A stretch of 64,000 bases of DNA from Nyssa sinensis (GCA_008638375.1 CM018051.1:9345387-9409386); one strand, 5' to 3'; shown: positions 1 through 11,600, numbered from the stretch's first letter. Translations and numbers: made by a program. Notes: generated by a model not told the origin, from the sequence alone.

Positions 1-234
1 TAGGGATGATCAAATTAAAGATATTAAAATTTAAGAGATTTTAAATGAATATAAAAGGACATTGTTTGAAGTGGTGTTGGCCTCAACTGGGCTAGCCCAG
101 GCCGAAAAATGTTCAATACAAAGTCATGGTGATGGCCTCAACTGGGCAAGCTCATATACTCCCAAAATGGAACCCAATTCCATCTTTAATAAAGTGGAGG
201 CCATGTGGCAAACTGGCCCCACCATCACTAGAAA

Positions 235-250
235 AAGGTTATATATCACC
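235..250 (+). promoter_or_regulatory. Possible TATA box of the GT14 gene
   Basis: A TATATA core (ggttatatatcacc) lies about 235 bases before the ATG at 481. It is the only good TATA-like motif in the first 480 bases. A start near 270 would give a roughly 210-base leader containing the CT/CA microsatellite. This is inference from motif and position only. Confidence 0.35.
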
Positions 251-380
251 AAAACTTGAGATTGTGACAGATGGAGGCCTTCCCTTCCAAGAAAGGAACC
301 CAGTATCTCGTCTGCACTCTTCCCTCCAACAGCAAGCAGTTAAACTTCCCACACATAACCCACTACCATACTAGACCACA

Positions 381-381
<1 letters not shown>

Positions 382-460
<79 letters not shown>
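382..460. repeat. (CT)n(CA)n compound microsatellite in the 5' leader
   Basis: About 27 CT units run directly into about 13 CA units, ending some 20 bases before the ATG of the GT14 gene. The tract lies in the inferred 5' UTR. CT-rich leaders are common in plant genes, but one this long is likely to vary in length between individuals. Confidence 0.95.
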
Positions 461-466
<6 letters not shown>

Positions 467-480
467 CATGCTCTCTGCTA

Positions 481-1215
481 ATGGGTATCAAAGCTTTCAT
501 GATCTCTTTCATGCTAGCTTCACTTCAATTCTCTCTCCTCTACATACCAACCCAACTAGCAAGACCCATCAATATATTCAACCCAAGTAAAAGCTTCATC
601 ATCCCAAAATCCAGCAAGCCATACCCTGTGACCTTTGCTTACTTGATCTCAGCATCCAGAGGCGACACAGCAAAGCTGAAACGCGCGCTGCGTGCGCTCT
701 ACCATCCAGGCAATTACTATCTGATTCACATGGACTATGATGCTCCTGAGTCTGAGCAGAAGGAGATGGCTAATTTCGTGTCCAGTGAGCCTGTTTTCAG
801 CAAAATGGGGAATGTTTGGATTGTTGGGAAGCCTAATTTGGTCACCTACAGAGGTCCAACCATGCTTGCTACTACTCTTCATGCAATGTCTATGCTTTTG
901 AGGATTTCAAAATGGGATTGGTTTATTAATCTCAGTGCTTCTGACTATCCATTAGTAACCCAAGATGGTATGGTGAGTGACCCTTTATTGTTTATTATTC
1001 TTCTTTATCCTTTTAATCTACCCCTCTTTCTCTCTCAAATTTTGTGCATTTTTAGTGATAATTTGATGACCCTTTTTCTATATTGATCAGATCTGATCTA
1101 TGCCTTCTCTGCCTTGCCAAGAAATCTCAATTTCATACAGCACAGCAGTCATTTGGGTTGGAAACAGTAAGAGACTTTGTTCTATGCTCAGTTGTCTTCC
1201 AATCTTTGCTATGAA

Positions 1216-1281
<66 letters not shown>

Positions 1282-3413
1282 CTTATTCCTACAAATTTGC
1301 AGGAATAAGAGAGGAAAGCCAATCATAATAGACCCAGGTCTCCATAGCCTTAATAAATCAGAGATCTGGTGGAAGCAGAGAACTCTCCCAATTGCTTTCA
1401 ACCTTTATACAGGTTTTCCCCTTTTCTTTTTCCCTTGTTTGTGTGGAGGATATATTTCTTAAGGAATTTTTGGCACCTTCCTTAACCTGTAAATGACATG
1501 GCCTTCAAATTCTTATTACTAGCATGTGAACTTCTGAAAAGACTACTGCCACATAAAGTTAACAACTACATGGTGCATGTCTTAATGAGATAACAAAATA
1601 AAAATATCTTATTCACCAAAAAAGCATATAATAAAATAATTTTATTACAGGGTTTCTTTCAAACTGGGCACTTATCATGTGACAATGGCGTATTAAATTA
1701 AAATACAGAAAATGTCAAGATCATAGGGGCCCAGTTTGAAAACCACCAACTTTTCCTCTCTCTTTGAGGCTTGAGGTGGTGTGCTGTCATGACTCATTAG
1801 CTTGCTTCATTTACTGAATTGGATCCTATCAATTACCAGTCTACCTAACTAATGTTGGCGACCTAAAATCACCTTTTAACCACCTGATTTAGCATTATAG
1901 AGGTTGGATTTCATGGTGGCAGATCTCCAAATCCATCTTACTGGGGAACATATCTTTTAGAGGCGCCATTTTAAAGAGGGAAGAACCAAAACCTAGAAGA
2001 TTCATGCTGCATGATCAAGAAAATGCACATGTTAATGTTGGAAAGCAAGTGCTTTCCTACCGAAGTGGCATGTACCATTACTCCGTTTGGGATTGTGACA
2101 GAACGAGCGTTTAAGACAAAAGTTTCCTGGAGGAGCTTCTCACACAACGCTCATAATAGCGGTGCGGGCTGCTGGGCCAAACACACACCAATAAGTTGTG
2201 TGGAGAGATGGTAGTTGGTATACATGGAAGATGTCAGTGTATCAAATACAGTCACCAAATTGTCTTCACCTGTTCATTGTCTAATATAATCTTAAATGTT
2301 ATTGAAAAGTTCGGTTTTTTGTTTTGAGATCTTAGAAGGATTGTGTTAATTCAACTCACCCGGTGAATGAATTGGGTGGCCTTTTTAGGTGCTAATTTGA
2401 ACCCTTTCTTTAATCTATCACCATTCACTATTATTACATATATGGAAAAGGAAAATTACGAACATTTTGAAAGCAAATTGTGCATGCACTGGTTCTCTAT
2501 GCGTGTTGGTTCCAAACACATCCTAAGAACAATTTAATTCAATGCAGATTGCTTGGGTGACATAGTTTTAATAGTGGCATAAATTCAAAATTTAAAACCC
2601 AAAAAAAAAAAAAAAAAACCCATACCCAAAAACTCCTGTATTTGATCCGGCTAACATTCAAAACTCATTGTTTCGCTCTGTCCCAAGCTATTTTTTTAAT
2701 TATTCACTCATGTTTGTAGTATATTGCAGAGCTCAATTTACGTTTCGTGTTGCATCAGTTTTTAATAACTTCCCAACACTGCAAGAATCAAATCCATCTT
2801 TGTTTTGCAGTTGCTTTACAAATTATGAAGAAACAACATACAACATAGGAAACAATGTTGGATGCATCACTAAATTGCACTATCCTCATATGCAGGTTCA
2901 GCTTGGACAATATTATCCAGATCCTTTGCAGAATACTGCATAGTAGGATGGGACAATCTCCCTAGAACTCTCCTTCTATACTACACAAATTTTGTGTCAT
3001 CTCCTGAAGGGTACTTCCAGACAGTCATCTGCAATTCTGACGACTACAAGAACACCACCTTGAACCATGATCTTCACTACATTACCTGGGACACGCCGCC
3101 AAAGCAACACCCGAGGTCCCTCGGACTTAAAGATTACAGAAGAATGGTTCTAAGCAACCGCCCATTTGCAAGGAAGTTCAAGCAAAATGACCCTGCTCTT
3201 AACAAGATTGATCGAGAGCTTCTTAAGAGACGCCATGGACAATTCTCGTATGGAGCTTGGTGTTCTCAGAGTGGAAAGAGGCACAATAACTGCTCGGATT
3301 TGCAGAGTGAGAAATATGGTGTTCTAACTCCTGGAACAGGTTCAAGAAGGTTGAGAACTTTGCTAACAAAGCTGGTTTCTTCTCAGAATTTCAATAAGAA
3401 GCAATGTAAATGA
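481..3413 (+). CDS. GLCAT14: GT14 family beta-glucuronosyltransferase (GlcAT14-like), four exons
   Basis: Exons 481-967, 1091-1166, 1303-1412 and 2896-3413 join in frame to 396 residues, a usual length for the family. All three introns are GT-AG. A hydrophobic stretch at residues 5-22 fits a type II Golgi signal anchor. Family motifs include HMDYDAPE, INLSASDYPLVTQD, GKPIIIDPGL, GSAWTILSR and VICNSDDY. Plant GT14 enzymes add glucuronic acid to the galactan side chains of arabinogalactan proteins in the Golgi. The start at 481 is the only Met before the anchor. The first junction was set to QD/DLIYAF because family members read through there without a gap. Intron 2 (1167-1302) holds an (AC)n(AT)n tract and intron 3 is 1,483 bp. 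No defect is visible. Family assignment is firm; substrate is inferred. Confidence 0.9.
1219..1281. repeat. (AC)n(AT)n microsatellite in GT14 intron 2
   Basis: About 19 AC units are followed by about 12 AT units. The tract makes up nearly half of the 136-bp intron and ends about 20 bases before the acceptor AG at 1301-1302. Confidence 0.95.
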
Positions 3414-3427
3414 TTTAAATTGTTTAT

Positions 3428-3431
<4 letters not shown>

Positions 3432-3474
<43 letters not shown>
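3432..3474. repeat. (AT)n microsatellite after the GT14 stop
   Basis: A run of alternating A and T starts about 20 bases after the TGA of the GT14 gene, so it probably lies in the 3' UTR. Confidence 0.9.
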
Positions 3475-3475
<1 letters not shown>

Positions 3476-4339
3476 AAAACAAGAGTTTGGTTGTCGTGCT
3501 TGAGTTGCTCGCTTTCACTCTATCGCTTTCGTCGTATTTAACTTTTGAGCTTTTTTATTGTTGGCTTTCAAATTTTTTAGGGGACTTATTAGGATAATTT
3601 CAATCCGAGTTGGACTCGATTCTAATTATTAATTTTAATTTTTTTAATAAATTGTTATTTTTTTTTTCTATTTTGATTATATACTAAAAGTTTTAATAAT
3701 TTCTTCTAATTTCTTATTTTAAAAGAAATTAAAATCTTTAAAATAAATTTTTTAATATAATTTAATTTTTTAAAAAAATTAAAGATCAATAAGTTTTAAA
3801 AATTATAAAAATATAAATAATAATTTTTGAAAGGAATTCTTGTTACTCTACTGATAGATAACTAAAGTATTAAAAATATAATATATAAAATATTGAATTC
3901 GGATTTGGGTTGGGTTTGAGTTTTCAAAGTCTCAATCCAAGTCCTATCCTAATTTAGATCGGGCTTGAGATCTTTTGACCAAGTCCAATCCAAAGGGTAA
4001 AAAATGAAGTCCAAGTCCTAAAAAATTTGGACTTGACTCGAATTGGGTTCGGGTTAGCCCGTCCAAGTTGCACCCCTAGTATTCCTATACTACTTAGAGG
4101 CTAAACACTGCATTCACTAATCATAAACAAACATATCCAAAATGAATGGGTTGTCATTCTTCACCAGTTCGGATAGTTCGGATAAGCAGGTTCTCATTTA
4201 TTGTCATTACCTGTAAAAATGTTGAATAATTTCATGAGAGTTTTACTAAGCGTGTGAGTAATTTCAGTCTTTTGTCATGCGTTTTCAATCGATAGTATTT
4301 TGAAGCAAAATATTATGATAAGTAAATCACCATCGATTG
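3475..4339. other. Gene-free stretch with a possible hAT-like MITE
   Basis: AT-rich and without coding sequence. The part from about 3577 to 4079 begins with TAGGGGAC and ends with GCACCCCTA. It is full of short repeats such as gagttggactcg and aattgggttcgggttagcccg near its ends. This resembles plant hAT-type MITEs starting TAGGGGTG. No matching target duplication was found, so the element call is weak. Confidence 0.35.
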
Positions 4340-4444
4340 TAAACATTTACAAACATAAGATATAAAACATTTGAACAACTTTTCTCAAATCGGAAGAATA
4401 TACATAACATATAGTTCAGATGTAAATATTTTAAGTTATAATAC
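4340..4444. repeat. Left part of unit 1 of a ~567-bp tandem duplication
   Basis: This segment matches 15505-15607 closely (tttacaaacataaga through ttaagttataatac). The rest of unit 1 continues at 15033 on the other side of the gypsy element. The element therefore landed inside the first of two pre-existing tandem units. Confidence 0.85.
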
Positions 4445-5149
4445 TGATGCTGCACTTTTTGGCCCACGTGAGATCCAAGCTCGGCTCCCTGCGAAACACT
4501 CGAAACAGAAGATCAGAGGACCACCGGGTTGGCTCCGGCGGTAGCCGCTCCGATGCTTAAGTCAATAAACTGAATTGGAAGACGTGCAATGAAAGCCAAA
4601 ATAATGAACATGAAAATAAAGCGTACCTTTAGGGTTGAATTTATAGGCAATGTCTTCTCCTAAGTTGATTAGGATTTGAAGCCATGAATATAGGGATTGG
4701 ATCTCCGGAGATATCAGTTACCTTGTTGAATATGGTAACTCAGTGTGGCAGTTTCCTTGTTGGAGATAGCTTCCTTATTTCCTGCTTGGTGCTCACTGAA
4801 GCGATGATTAGGTCTGATCATTGATGTGTTGTATTGCAAGCTTGCATCTATACAAGTTAGTCTTTATGGGAGAGCTGTCCTGCTTTGATACTATGAGCTC
4901 GGCCCATGTAGGTTATGCCCTTGACTGACCGAGGATGAGATATATGACCGAGCATGTACTAAATGACCGAACACAGATTATAAGGCCGAACATGAACTAA
5001 GCGACCGAGCACAAGTTATATGGCCGAGCCTGAGCTGAGCGACCGAGCACGAGTCATATGACCGAGCCTGAGCTGTATTATTGGTCATGAGCCGATCTTG
5101 CAGTTACACGTGTCATGCAGTGGTTGGTGTGTCACATAGTGGTATATCA
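4445..5149 (-). repeat. 3' LTR of the gypsy element
   Basis: A 705-bp direct repeat of 14328-15032. On the plus strand it starts TGATGCTGCAC and ends GGTATATCA. I saw two differences from the other copy, near 4577 and 4608. Its first part includes a CACGTG G-box core (about 4466-4471). A degenerate ~19-bp subrepeat built on gaccgagc lies around 4935-5078. Confidence 0.97.
4935..5078. repeat. Degenerate ~19-bp subrepeats inside the LTR
   Basis: About seven half-units alternate around the core gaccgagc or ggccgagc followed by a purine-rich tail (for example gcgaccgagcac and tggccgagcctg), pairing into ~38-bp dimers. The same array occurs in the other LTR at about 14818-14961. In the sense orientation it lies in the upstream U3 part of the LTR, before the TATA box, where repeated enhancer-like motifs are often found. 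Confidence 0.7.
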
Positions 5150-5154
5150 GTTAC

Positions 5155-5165
5155 TCCCCCCCCAA
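5155..5165 (-). promoter_or_regulatory. Polypurine tract for plus-strand priming
   Basis: On the minus strand a purine run of eight G plus flanking purines lies five bases from the 3' LTR, in the place expected for second-strand DNA priming. Confidence 0.75.
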
Positions 5166-5355
5166 GCCTTAGTTGGAGCTCGGGGGATAACTAAGGTTTT
5201 AAGAGTGCCCGAAAAGTCACGCGTTCTGTCTTCTCGTTTTCCTAGACGTCCGTTGGTACATCATTTATTGCGCAGCCGGTTTTTGGGTTTCTCAAATCAT
5301 TATTGTTGCGATACTGTCGCGACGGTTCGCCTGGGTAGCCATTATTCTCCGAATG

Positions 5356-5366
5356 TATATAAAAGG
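5356..5366 (+). promoter_or_regulatory. TATA box of the antisense gene
   Basis: A near-consensus tatataaaagg lies 196 bases before the antisense ATG at 5562, just outside the 3' LTR in unique internal sequence. A start 30 bases downstream would give a leader of about 170 bases. It faces opposite to the retroelement's own transcription, so the antisense gene seems to carry its own promoter. Confidence 0.75.
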
Positions 5367-5561
5367 GGGAAAGAGCCTTGTACGACTCTTTTTACCATCT
5401 TCTACTTTGCAAAGTGAGATATACATCCGACATTGTCGAACCAGCAAGCTACCTTGTGAAGATTCCCATCCATCCGAAGTCCCTTACTTTGATTCAGGTT
5501 CGGTTTTAGTGTTTTCGTTCATCTTTTCACTTTCTCTTCTTCTCCTTTTGGTTATTTTGAA

Positions 5562-7552
5562 ATGTCGACTTCTTCGGCATCTTCTGATGTTGGTAATGGG
5601 TCGGGGAGCCTCCCGGAAGCTCCTTCCTTGTCACAAACCCTAATTAGGGGTAGCACTTCTTCGGGGACTGAATCGGAGGAGACTCACTCTAGTCCCTCGG
5701 TTAGAATAGTTGATGCCTTCTCGGAGTCTAGGGATAGAGAGGGTGAATTCTCGGGTCGGTCTTCTCAGATAGAGAGTACTGTAACATCCTCGTGGTTGGA
5801 GGTTATTAGGGAGAAGTATGAGATTCCTCCAAATGTCACCCTTAGGGCTCCCGATGACTTCGACTACCCTTGGGAAGTTCAGGATGGGGAAATTTGTGTT
5901 TACACCGCTTGGTTTGAGATGGGGTTACGCCTTCCTTTCCCTAGACTGCTTAGGGATTTTTTCTGTTGGTTCAACCTCTGCCCGGCCGATCTGCTTCTGA
6001 ACAGTTGGAGGCATCTGTTAGGGTTTATGGCCTTAGGTCGCCTGAATGGTGTCGAGGTCTCTTTAGACTTGATCCGTAGTAAAATGGATCTTAAATATAG
6101 GAAGGCGGAGGGCCTCTACTACATGTCGTTTGACAAGGGCTTCCGGCCTTTAACTTTCGTGCCGTCCTCCAACAAATTTTGGAAGGATCGGTTCTTTTTT
6201 GTTGGTGAAAAATGGGAGGTGACCGACCCTGAGGACCAGTTCTCCACGTTCCCCCGGAGCACGGGGTTTATGGGTGAGACACCCTTTTCTTCTGTAATTT
6301 TGCTTTGTGCCTGTCCTTTGTGTATCTGACTAACTCTTGTTCAAAACTCTTTTGTGTAGCCAAGAGCGTCAAGAAGAGGCCTCACTTCACCCCTGTTTTG
6401 AAAGATCAATATAAGAGGCTCCTCCAGACTCCAAACAGGGATTACCGAGCCATTCTTCATTCAGGCCCTACAATGCCTCCCAAGGATAAGGGTGTTGTCG
6501 ATGACGTCCTCAAATCTCTCGCTGGCAAATGGGGGTCGTCAAGGAAGAAGAAGGTGGCGAGCCAGCCTCCTCCCTCTGCGTCTTCTTCGAAGAAGACGAG
6601 GGCGACCGACCCATCCCCTTCTGTGCCTCCCAAGAAGGGGGCGGTCTCCTCTGCTTCTCCCTCTTCCCGACCTCCTCTGAAGGGAGTCATGATCAGGGAG
6701 CCCTCCTCTGCCCCTCAAAAGGGGGTGGTGATCAGGGAACCCTCTTCTGTCCCCCAGAGGGGTACGGCGGTTCTTCGGCCTGTCCCCTCTTCGGCCCAAA
6801 ATCCTCAACAGAGGGGTAAGGCGAAGGCGGGTACTGAAATGCCTGATGGATACAAGGCCGTCCATCAGGCCATTGAAGATTTCTGGGCTGAGGCCCCTTG
6901 TACTGATATCCCTTCCTGCAGCACCAGGAAGGGTACTGAGAAGACTGTGGCTGGTGCCATGAGGGCCCATCTGAAGGTAACGACCGACCTTTCTGCTTTT
7001 GTGCTTTTCTTTCTTTTCCTCTTTACTGATATGCCTCTTGTTTTGTTTTTGCAGACTTTGCATAGTTTGGCCGCTCTGATGGAGGCCACGGTGGATCTCC
7101 AGGCCTTGGAGAGGCTGGAGGAAGAAATTGATGACGTCCGGCTACAGCTCGGCACGGCTCAGTCCCAAGCTACCTCGGCCGAGGACGAACTCAAGGAGGC
7201 GAGGAATTGCCTCTCAATTATGGAGTCCGAAAGGGATTCCATTAAACTTGAGAGGGATTCTTTGCAATCTGAACGGGACTCCCTTCGTCTGGACCTGACC
7301 AAGATGAAGGAGGAGAACAGTGCCCTTCAGGACTCCATTGCTCAGAAGGTTGAGGGGGCTAAGGCTGAGACTGAGGCCAGGCTGAAGACCGAGCTTGAGA
7401 AGATGGGAGATACAATCGCGCAGCTCGGTTATGACAACTTCAAGTCCAAGCTTCTCGCCAAGTACCCGGATATTGATCTGTCGGGGATTGACGATGATGA
7501 TGAGGACGAAGATGGTGATCAGGACGGCGGATCTGTAAGCCCTCTAGCTTAG
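5562..7552 (+). CDS. Antisense gene of the Tat element, putative plant gypsy-type transposon protein
   Basis: Exons 5562-6273, 6360-6976 and 7055-7552 join in frame to 608 residues. Both short introns are GT-AG with T-rich acceptors. Residues ~75-230 match the plant 'putative gypsy type transposon' domain (Pfam PF04195 by recall): EICVYTAWFEMGLRLPF, NSWRHLLGFMAL, SSNKFWKDRFFFV. Residues ~290-390 are rich in Lys, Ser and Pro, including two copies of VIREPSS. The C-terminal third is a long coiled coil (repeated SERDS), ending in an acidic DDDDEDEDGD tail. It runs convergently to gag-pol between pol and the 3' LTR. Antisense ORFs here are known in Tat elements, but their function is not established. 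The frame is intact, so it was recently under selection or is simply young. Confidence 0.85.
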
Positions 7553-8110
7553 GGAAACTTTTTGTTAATCCTGTCTCATCATGTTTGTAACCGAGCTTGC
7601 ATTATCAATGAAAATGTATTCTCTTTAGTTTCTGGCTCTATCTTTCTTTGGTTGTTTGGCATTCTTTGAGTTCTGCTCTAAAAAATGTATCAATGCTTTG
7701 TTGCGTGTAACCGAACTTCGGTTTTTAGATGTTTGTGGTATAACACAAGTTAACCTGCTCGGTTTACGAAGTACTGTCTTTACCGACCATGGGTTGTCTC
7801 CAGAACTAACTTATGGTAGTAATGTGTAGTTATAACAGACTTGTGCCGAACTCTTGATATTGGAGAGGTTTTTGAATCATGGACTTTCTTTAAGAAAGAT
7901 AACTTGAATAATAATCGATCAATCTGATCACTAATCAACAATTGTAAAAACTGGTATAAGGCAGTTATTTTGACCTCTTAGAACAAAGCCCTAGCTTGAT
8001 TGCTGAATACGGTCGGTATGGCTTAGCACTTTAAAGATTATTCTTGCCTGTTTATAACTTCTGACATAGTGCCTTTGTGCGCTTGTAACGAAACATCAGT
8101 TTTATCTACC
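7553..8110. other. Spacer between the convergent antisense gene and the tandem array
   Basis: This is noncoding sequence inside the element and probably holds the 3' UTR of the antisense gene (tatcaatgaaaatg near 7603). It is rich in the ccgaac/gttcgg words that also occur in the LTR. No other gene is visible. Confidence 0.6.
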
Positions 8111-8570
8111 ACGATGGACCAGACTCGTCGTCTGTACATTGAGATGGACCAGAACTGAAGTCTGTATATTGAGATGGACCAGACCTGAGTCTGTACATTG
8201 AGATGGACCAAACCTGAGTCTGTGTATTTGAGATGGACCAGACCTGAAGTCTGTATATTTGAGATGGACCAGAACTGAGTCTGTACATTTGAGATGGACC
8301 AGAACTGAGTCTGTACATTTGAGATGGACCAGACCTGAAGTCCGTACATTTGAGATGGACCAGAACTGAAGTCTGTACATTGAGATGGACCAGACCTGAA
8401 GTCTGTACATTGAGATGGACCAGACCTGAGTTTGTACATTTGAGATGGACCAGAACTGAGTCTGTACATTTGAGATGGACCAGACCTAAAGTCTGTACAT
8501 TTGAGATGGACCAGAACTGAAGTCTGTACATTGAGATGGACCAGACCTGAGTCTGTACATTTGAGATGCT
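8111..8570. repeat. Tandem array, 15 copies of a 29-31 bp unit
   Basis: Fifteen head-to-tail copies share the frame gagatggaccagacctga followed by gtctgtacatt. Copies vary by an extra A (ctgag or ctgaag), an extra T at the end, and C/A after gaccaga. The array begins about 30 bases beyond the pol stop and lies in the 3' untranslated part of the sense transcript, between the convergent genes. Tandem repeats in this part of Tat/Ogre elements are known and can give rise to satellite DNA. Long ORFs through it are artefacts of the period. Confidence 0.97.
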
Positions 8571-8602
8571 TCACAAAATATGTTGAAATAAAAGAAAGTA
8601 CT

Positions 8603-11600
8603 TTATTGATAATATTTTCGTAAATGTTCCATGTTCCAAGGCCTAGGAACAGGTTTCCCATCCATGCTTTCCAACCAATAAGTGGTCGGTCTAAATGTCT
8701 TGGTAATTCTGTAGGGGCCTTCCCAGTTCGGTGATAACTTCCCCATGGTGGGGTCCTTGGTGTTCTGGAAAACCCTTCTTAGGACGAGATCCCCAACTTG
8801 GAAACTGGCCGTTTTGAGGCCAATTTTTGAGCGGTTAATCATCCTGCGCTGATATGCTTCTATTTTGATTACGGCCTGCTCTCTCCTTCCCTTGAGCAAA
8901 TCCAAATTTTCTGCTAGTTGTTGTTCGTTGGTCTCTTCGTTGAAAGCCTCAGTCCTTAGGGTCGGCATGCCGATCTCAACAGGGATTACTGCCTCAGTTC
9001 CGTAAGCGAGGGAGAAGGGAGTTTCTGATGTCGGTGTTCTTCTGGTTGTCCGGTAGGCCCAGAGTGCCCCAGGGAGTTCCTCGATCCATCTCCCTTTAGC
9101 TTCCTCTAATCTTTTCTTGAGAGCGTCTAGGATAGTTCGGTTGGTGACCTCGGCCTGCCCGTTTGCCTGAGGATGACCAGGGGAGGAAAAGTGCTGTTTG
9201 ATGTTTAGGTCTTGGCAGAATTTCTTGAATATTTTCCCAGTGAACTGTGTGCCATTATCTGAGACGATCACATGAGGAATGCCGAATCTGCAGACTATAT
9301 TTTTCCAAGTAAAACTCTGTATCTCCTTTTCAGTGATGTGAGTCAGTGGTTCTGCTTCGGCCCATTTGGAGAAGTAGTCAACAGCCACCAGTAGGTATCT
9401 TCTGTTCGGTTTGGCTTTAGGCAACGGTCCTATGATGTCCATTCCCCACTGCGCAAAGGGCCATGGGCTAGTAATGGGGATGAGCTCATGTTGCGGCTGA
9501 TGCTGATAAGGGGCGAACCTCTGGCACTTGTCACACTTTCGAGTATATTCCTTTGCTTCCTTCAGCATCCCAGGCCAGTAGTAGCCTTGGGTTAGAGCTC
9601 GGTGGGCTATGGTTCTCCCTCCGTTGTGATTTCCACAGATTCCTTCATGGATTTCTGCCAAGACGTACTGAGACTCTTCAGGCGCTAGGCATTTTAACAA
9701 TGGCTGAGTGTAAGACCTTCGGTAGAGCTTTCCGTTAAGGACAAGATACCGAGCTGCTCTGATGCGGACTCTTTTTGCCTTATTTCTGTCTTCTGGGAGG
9801 ATTCCTTCTTCCAGGTACTGGAGTATAGGAGTCATCCAGTTTTGAGGCTGTTCTGTGACTTGGGCGACCTGGATCTCCTCGGTGCTAGGCCTCGGCTGGT
9901 GAGAGAATTTTATCGTTGACTCCACCCTCGCTTTTATGTGAGATGCCATGTTTGCTAAGGCATCGGCTCTGCTATTCTGTCCTCTTTCTATTTTTTGGAT
10001 TGAGAATGCTCGGAAGGAATGTTTTAGCAAGTTGACTAGCTCCGAATATCGAAGCATTCTTTCATCCTTGACGGCATATTCTCCTTGAACTTGGCTAACC
10101 ACCAGTTGGGAGTCAGAAAATACCTCGAGGTTCTGTACCTCGCACTCCTGAGCTAGCTTTATCCCCAAGATAAGGGCCTCATATTCCGCTTCGTTGTTGG
10201 AGGCTCTGAACCCCAATCTAATTGCCCTTTCGGTTGTAAGTCCATCAGGAGAGTGTAGTACTAGCCCTGCTCCAGCACCTCGGTCAGTGGATGATCCATC
10301 AGTAAACAACTTCCAAGTTCCCACATCGTCTGAGACTTGAGCTTTGCCTAGTAGTGCGGGAGTGAATTCTGCGACGAAGTCTGCCAAGGCTTGCCCTTTA
10401 ATTGAGACTCGTGGAATGTAGGACAAATCGAACTCCCCCAGTTCTACTGACCACTTGACCAACCGTCCTGATACTTCTGGTTTTCTCAGGACTATTTTTA
10501 GTGGGTAGGCAGTCGGAATTTCTATGGGATGTGCTTGGAAGTAAGGCCTCAGCTTCCGTGCAGATACTATAAGAGCAAGGGCTAGCTTCTCAATTTCGGG
10601 GTACCTCTTTTCGGTGTCTAGTAATGCCTTGCTGACATAGAAGATGGGCCTCTGCACGCTCCTGTCTTGCCTGACCAGTACCGAACTGACAGCGTTCTCA
10701 GAGACTGCGAGATAGAGAAGCAGCCTTTCTCCTTGGATCGGTTTTGATAAGAGCTCGGGCGAAGCCAAGGATCTTTTGAGTTCCTGAAAGGATTTTTCAC
10801 ACTCGTCAGTCCATTGCAAGGATTTGTTACCTTTCAGAGCTTTGAAGAAGGGTAGACACCGATCCGTGGATTTGGAGATGAATCTGCTGAGAGCTGCAAT
10901 CCGGCCGTTCAGAGCTTGAATGTCCTTCCGTGTCTTTGGGGATTTCAGTCCGATCAGAGCCCCGATCTGAGTCGGGTCTGCTTCTATACCTCTTTGAGAG
11001 ACTATGTACCCAAGGAATTTCCCTTTTGTTACACCAAAGGTGCACTTTGAGGGATTGAGCTTCATTTTATATTGTCTGAGAATATCGAAGGTTTGTGCTA
11101 GGTGTTGGAGATGACTGCTCTTCCTTAGGCTCTTGACCAACATATCGTCGATATAAACTTCCATAGTGCTGCCGATCAAGGAGCTGAACATCTTATTAAC
11201 AAGACGTTGGTAGGTAGCTCCAGCATTCTTTAGTCCGAACGGCATTACTCTATAGCAATAGAGACCTCGTTCGGTGATGAATGAAGTCTTTTCTTGATCG
11301 GGAGGATGCATCTGTATTTGATTGTACCCAGAATAAGCATCCATGAAGCTCATGAGCTCGTGCCCTGCAGTGGCATCGACTAACTGATCTATTCGTGGAA
11401 GAGGGAAGCTATCCTTCGGGCATGCTTTGTTGAGATCTGTGTAGTCAACACAGACTCTCCATTTACCGTTCTTCTTCTTGACCAGAACAGTGTTGGCCAA
11501 CCAATCAGGATAAAATACCTCTCGTATCATGTTGGCGTTGAGCAACCTTTGAACTTCGTCGTTGATGACCTGATGCCGCTCTGGAGCGAGAGGCCTTCTC

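Noticed and set aside
2011..2943. Short plus-strand ORFs in GT14 intron 3
   Set aside because: They lie in the intron between two well-supported exons and show no family features.
6539..7063. 174-codon minus-strand ORF in the antisense-gene exon 2
   Set aside because: It is a mirror of the Lys/Ser/Pro-rich coding sequence on the plus strand, and is rich in Arg as expected of such shadows.
8111..8570. Regular ~30-bp repeats looked like a CRISPR array
   Set aside because: Units are head-to-tail with no spacers, no cas genes are present, and the context is a plant retrotransposon.
8038..8661. 207-codon minus-strand ORF and its overlapping relatives in other frames
   Set aside because: It is open only because the ~30-bp array lacks stops in several frames. 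The peptide is a repeat of the array with no family match, and it overlaps the pol end.
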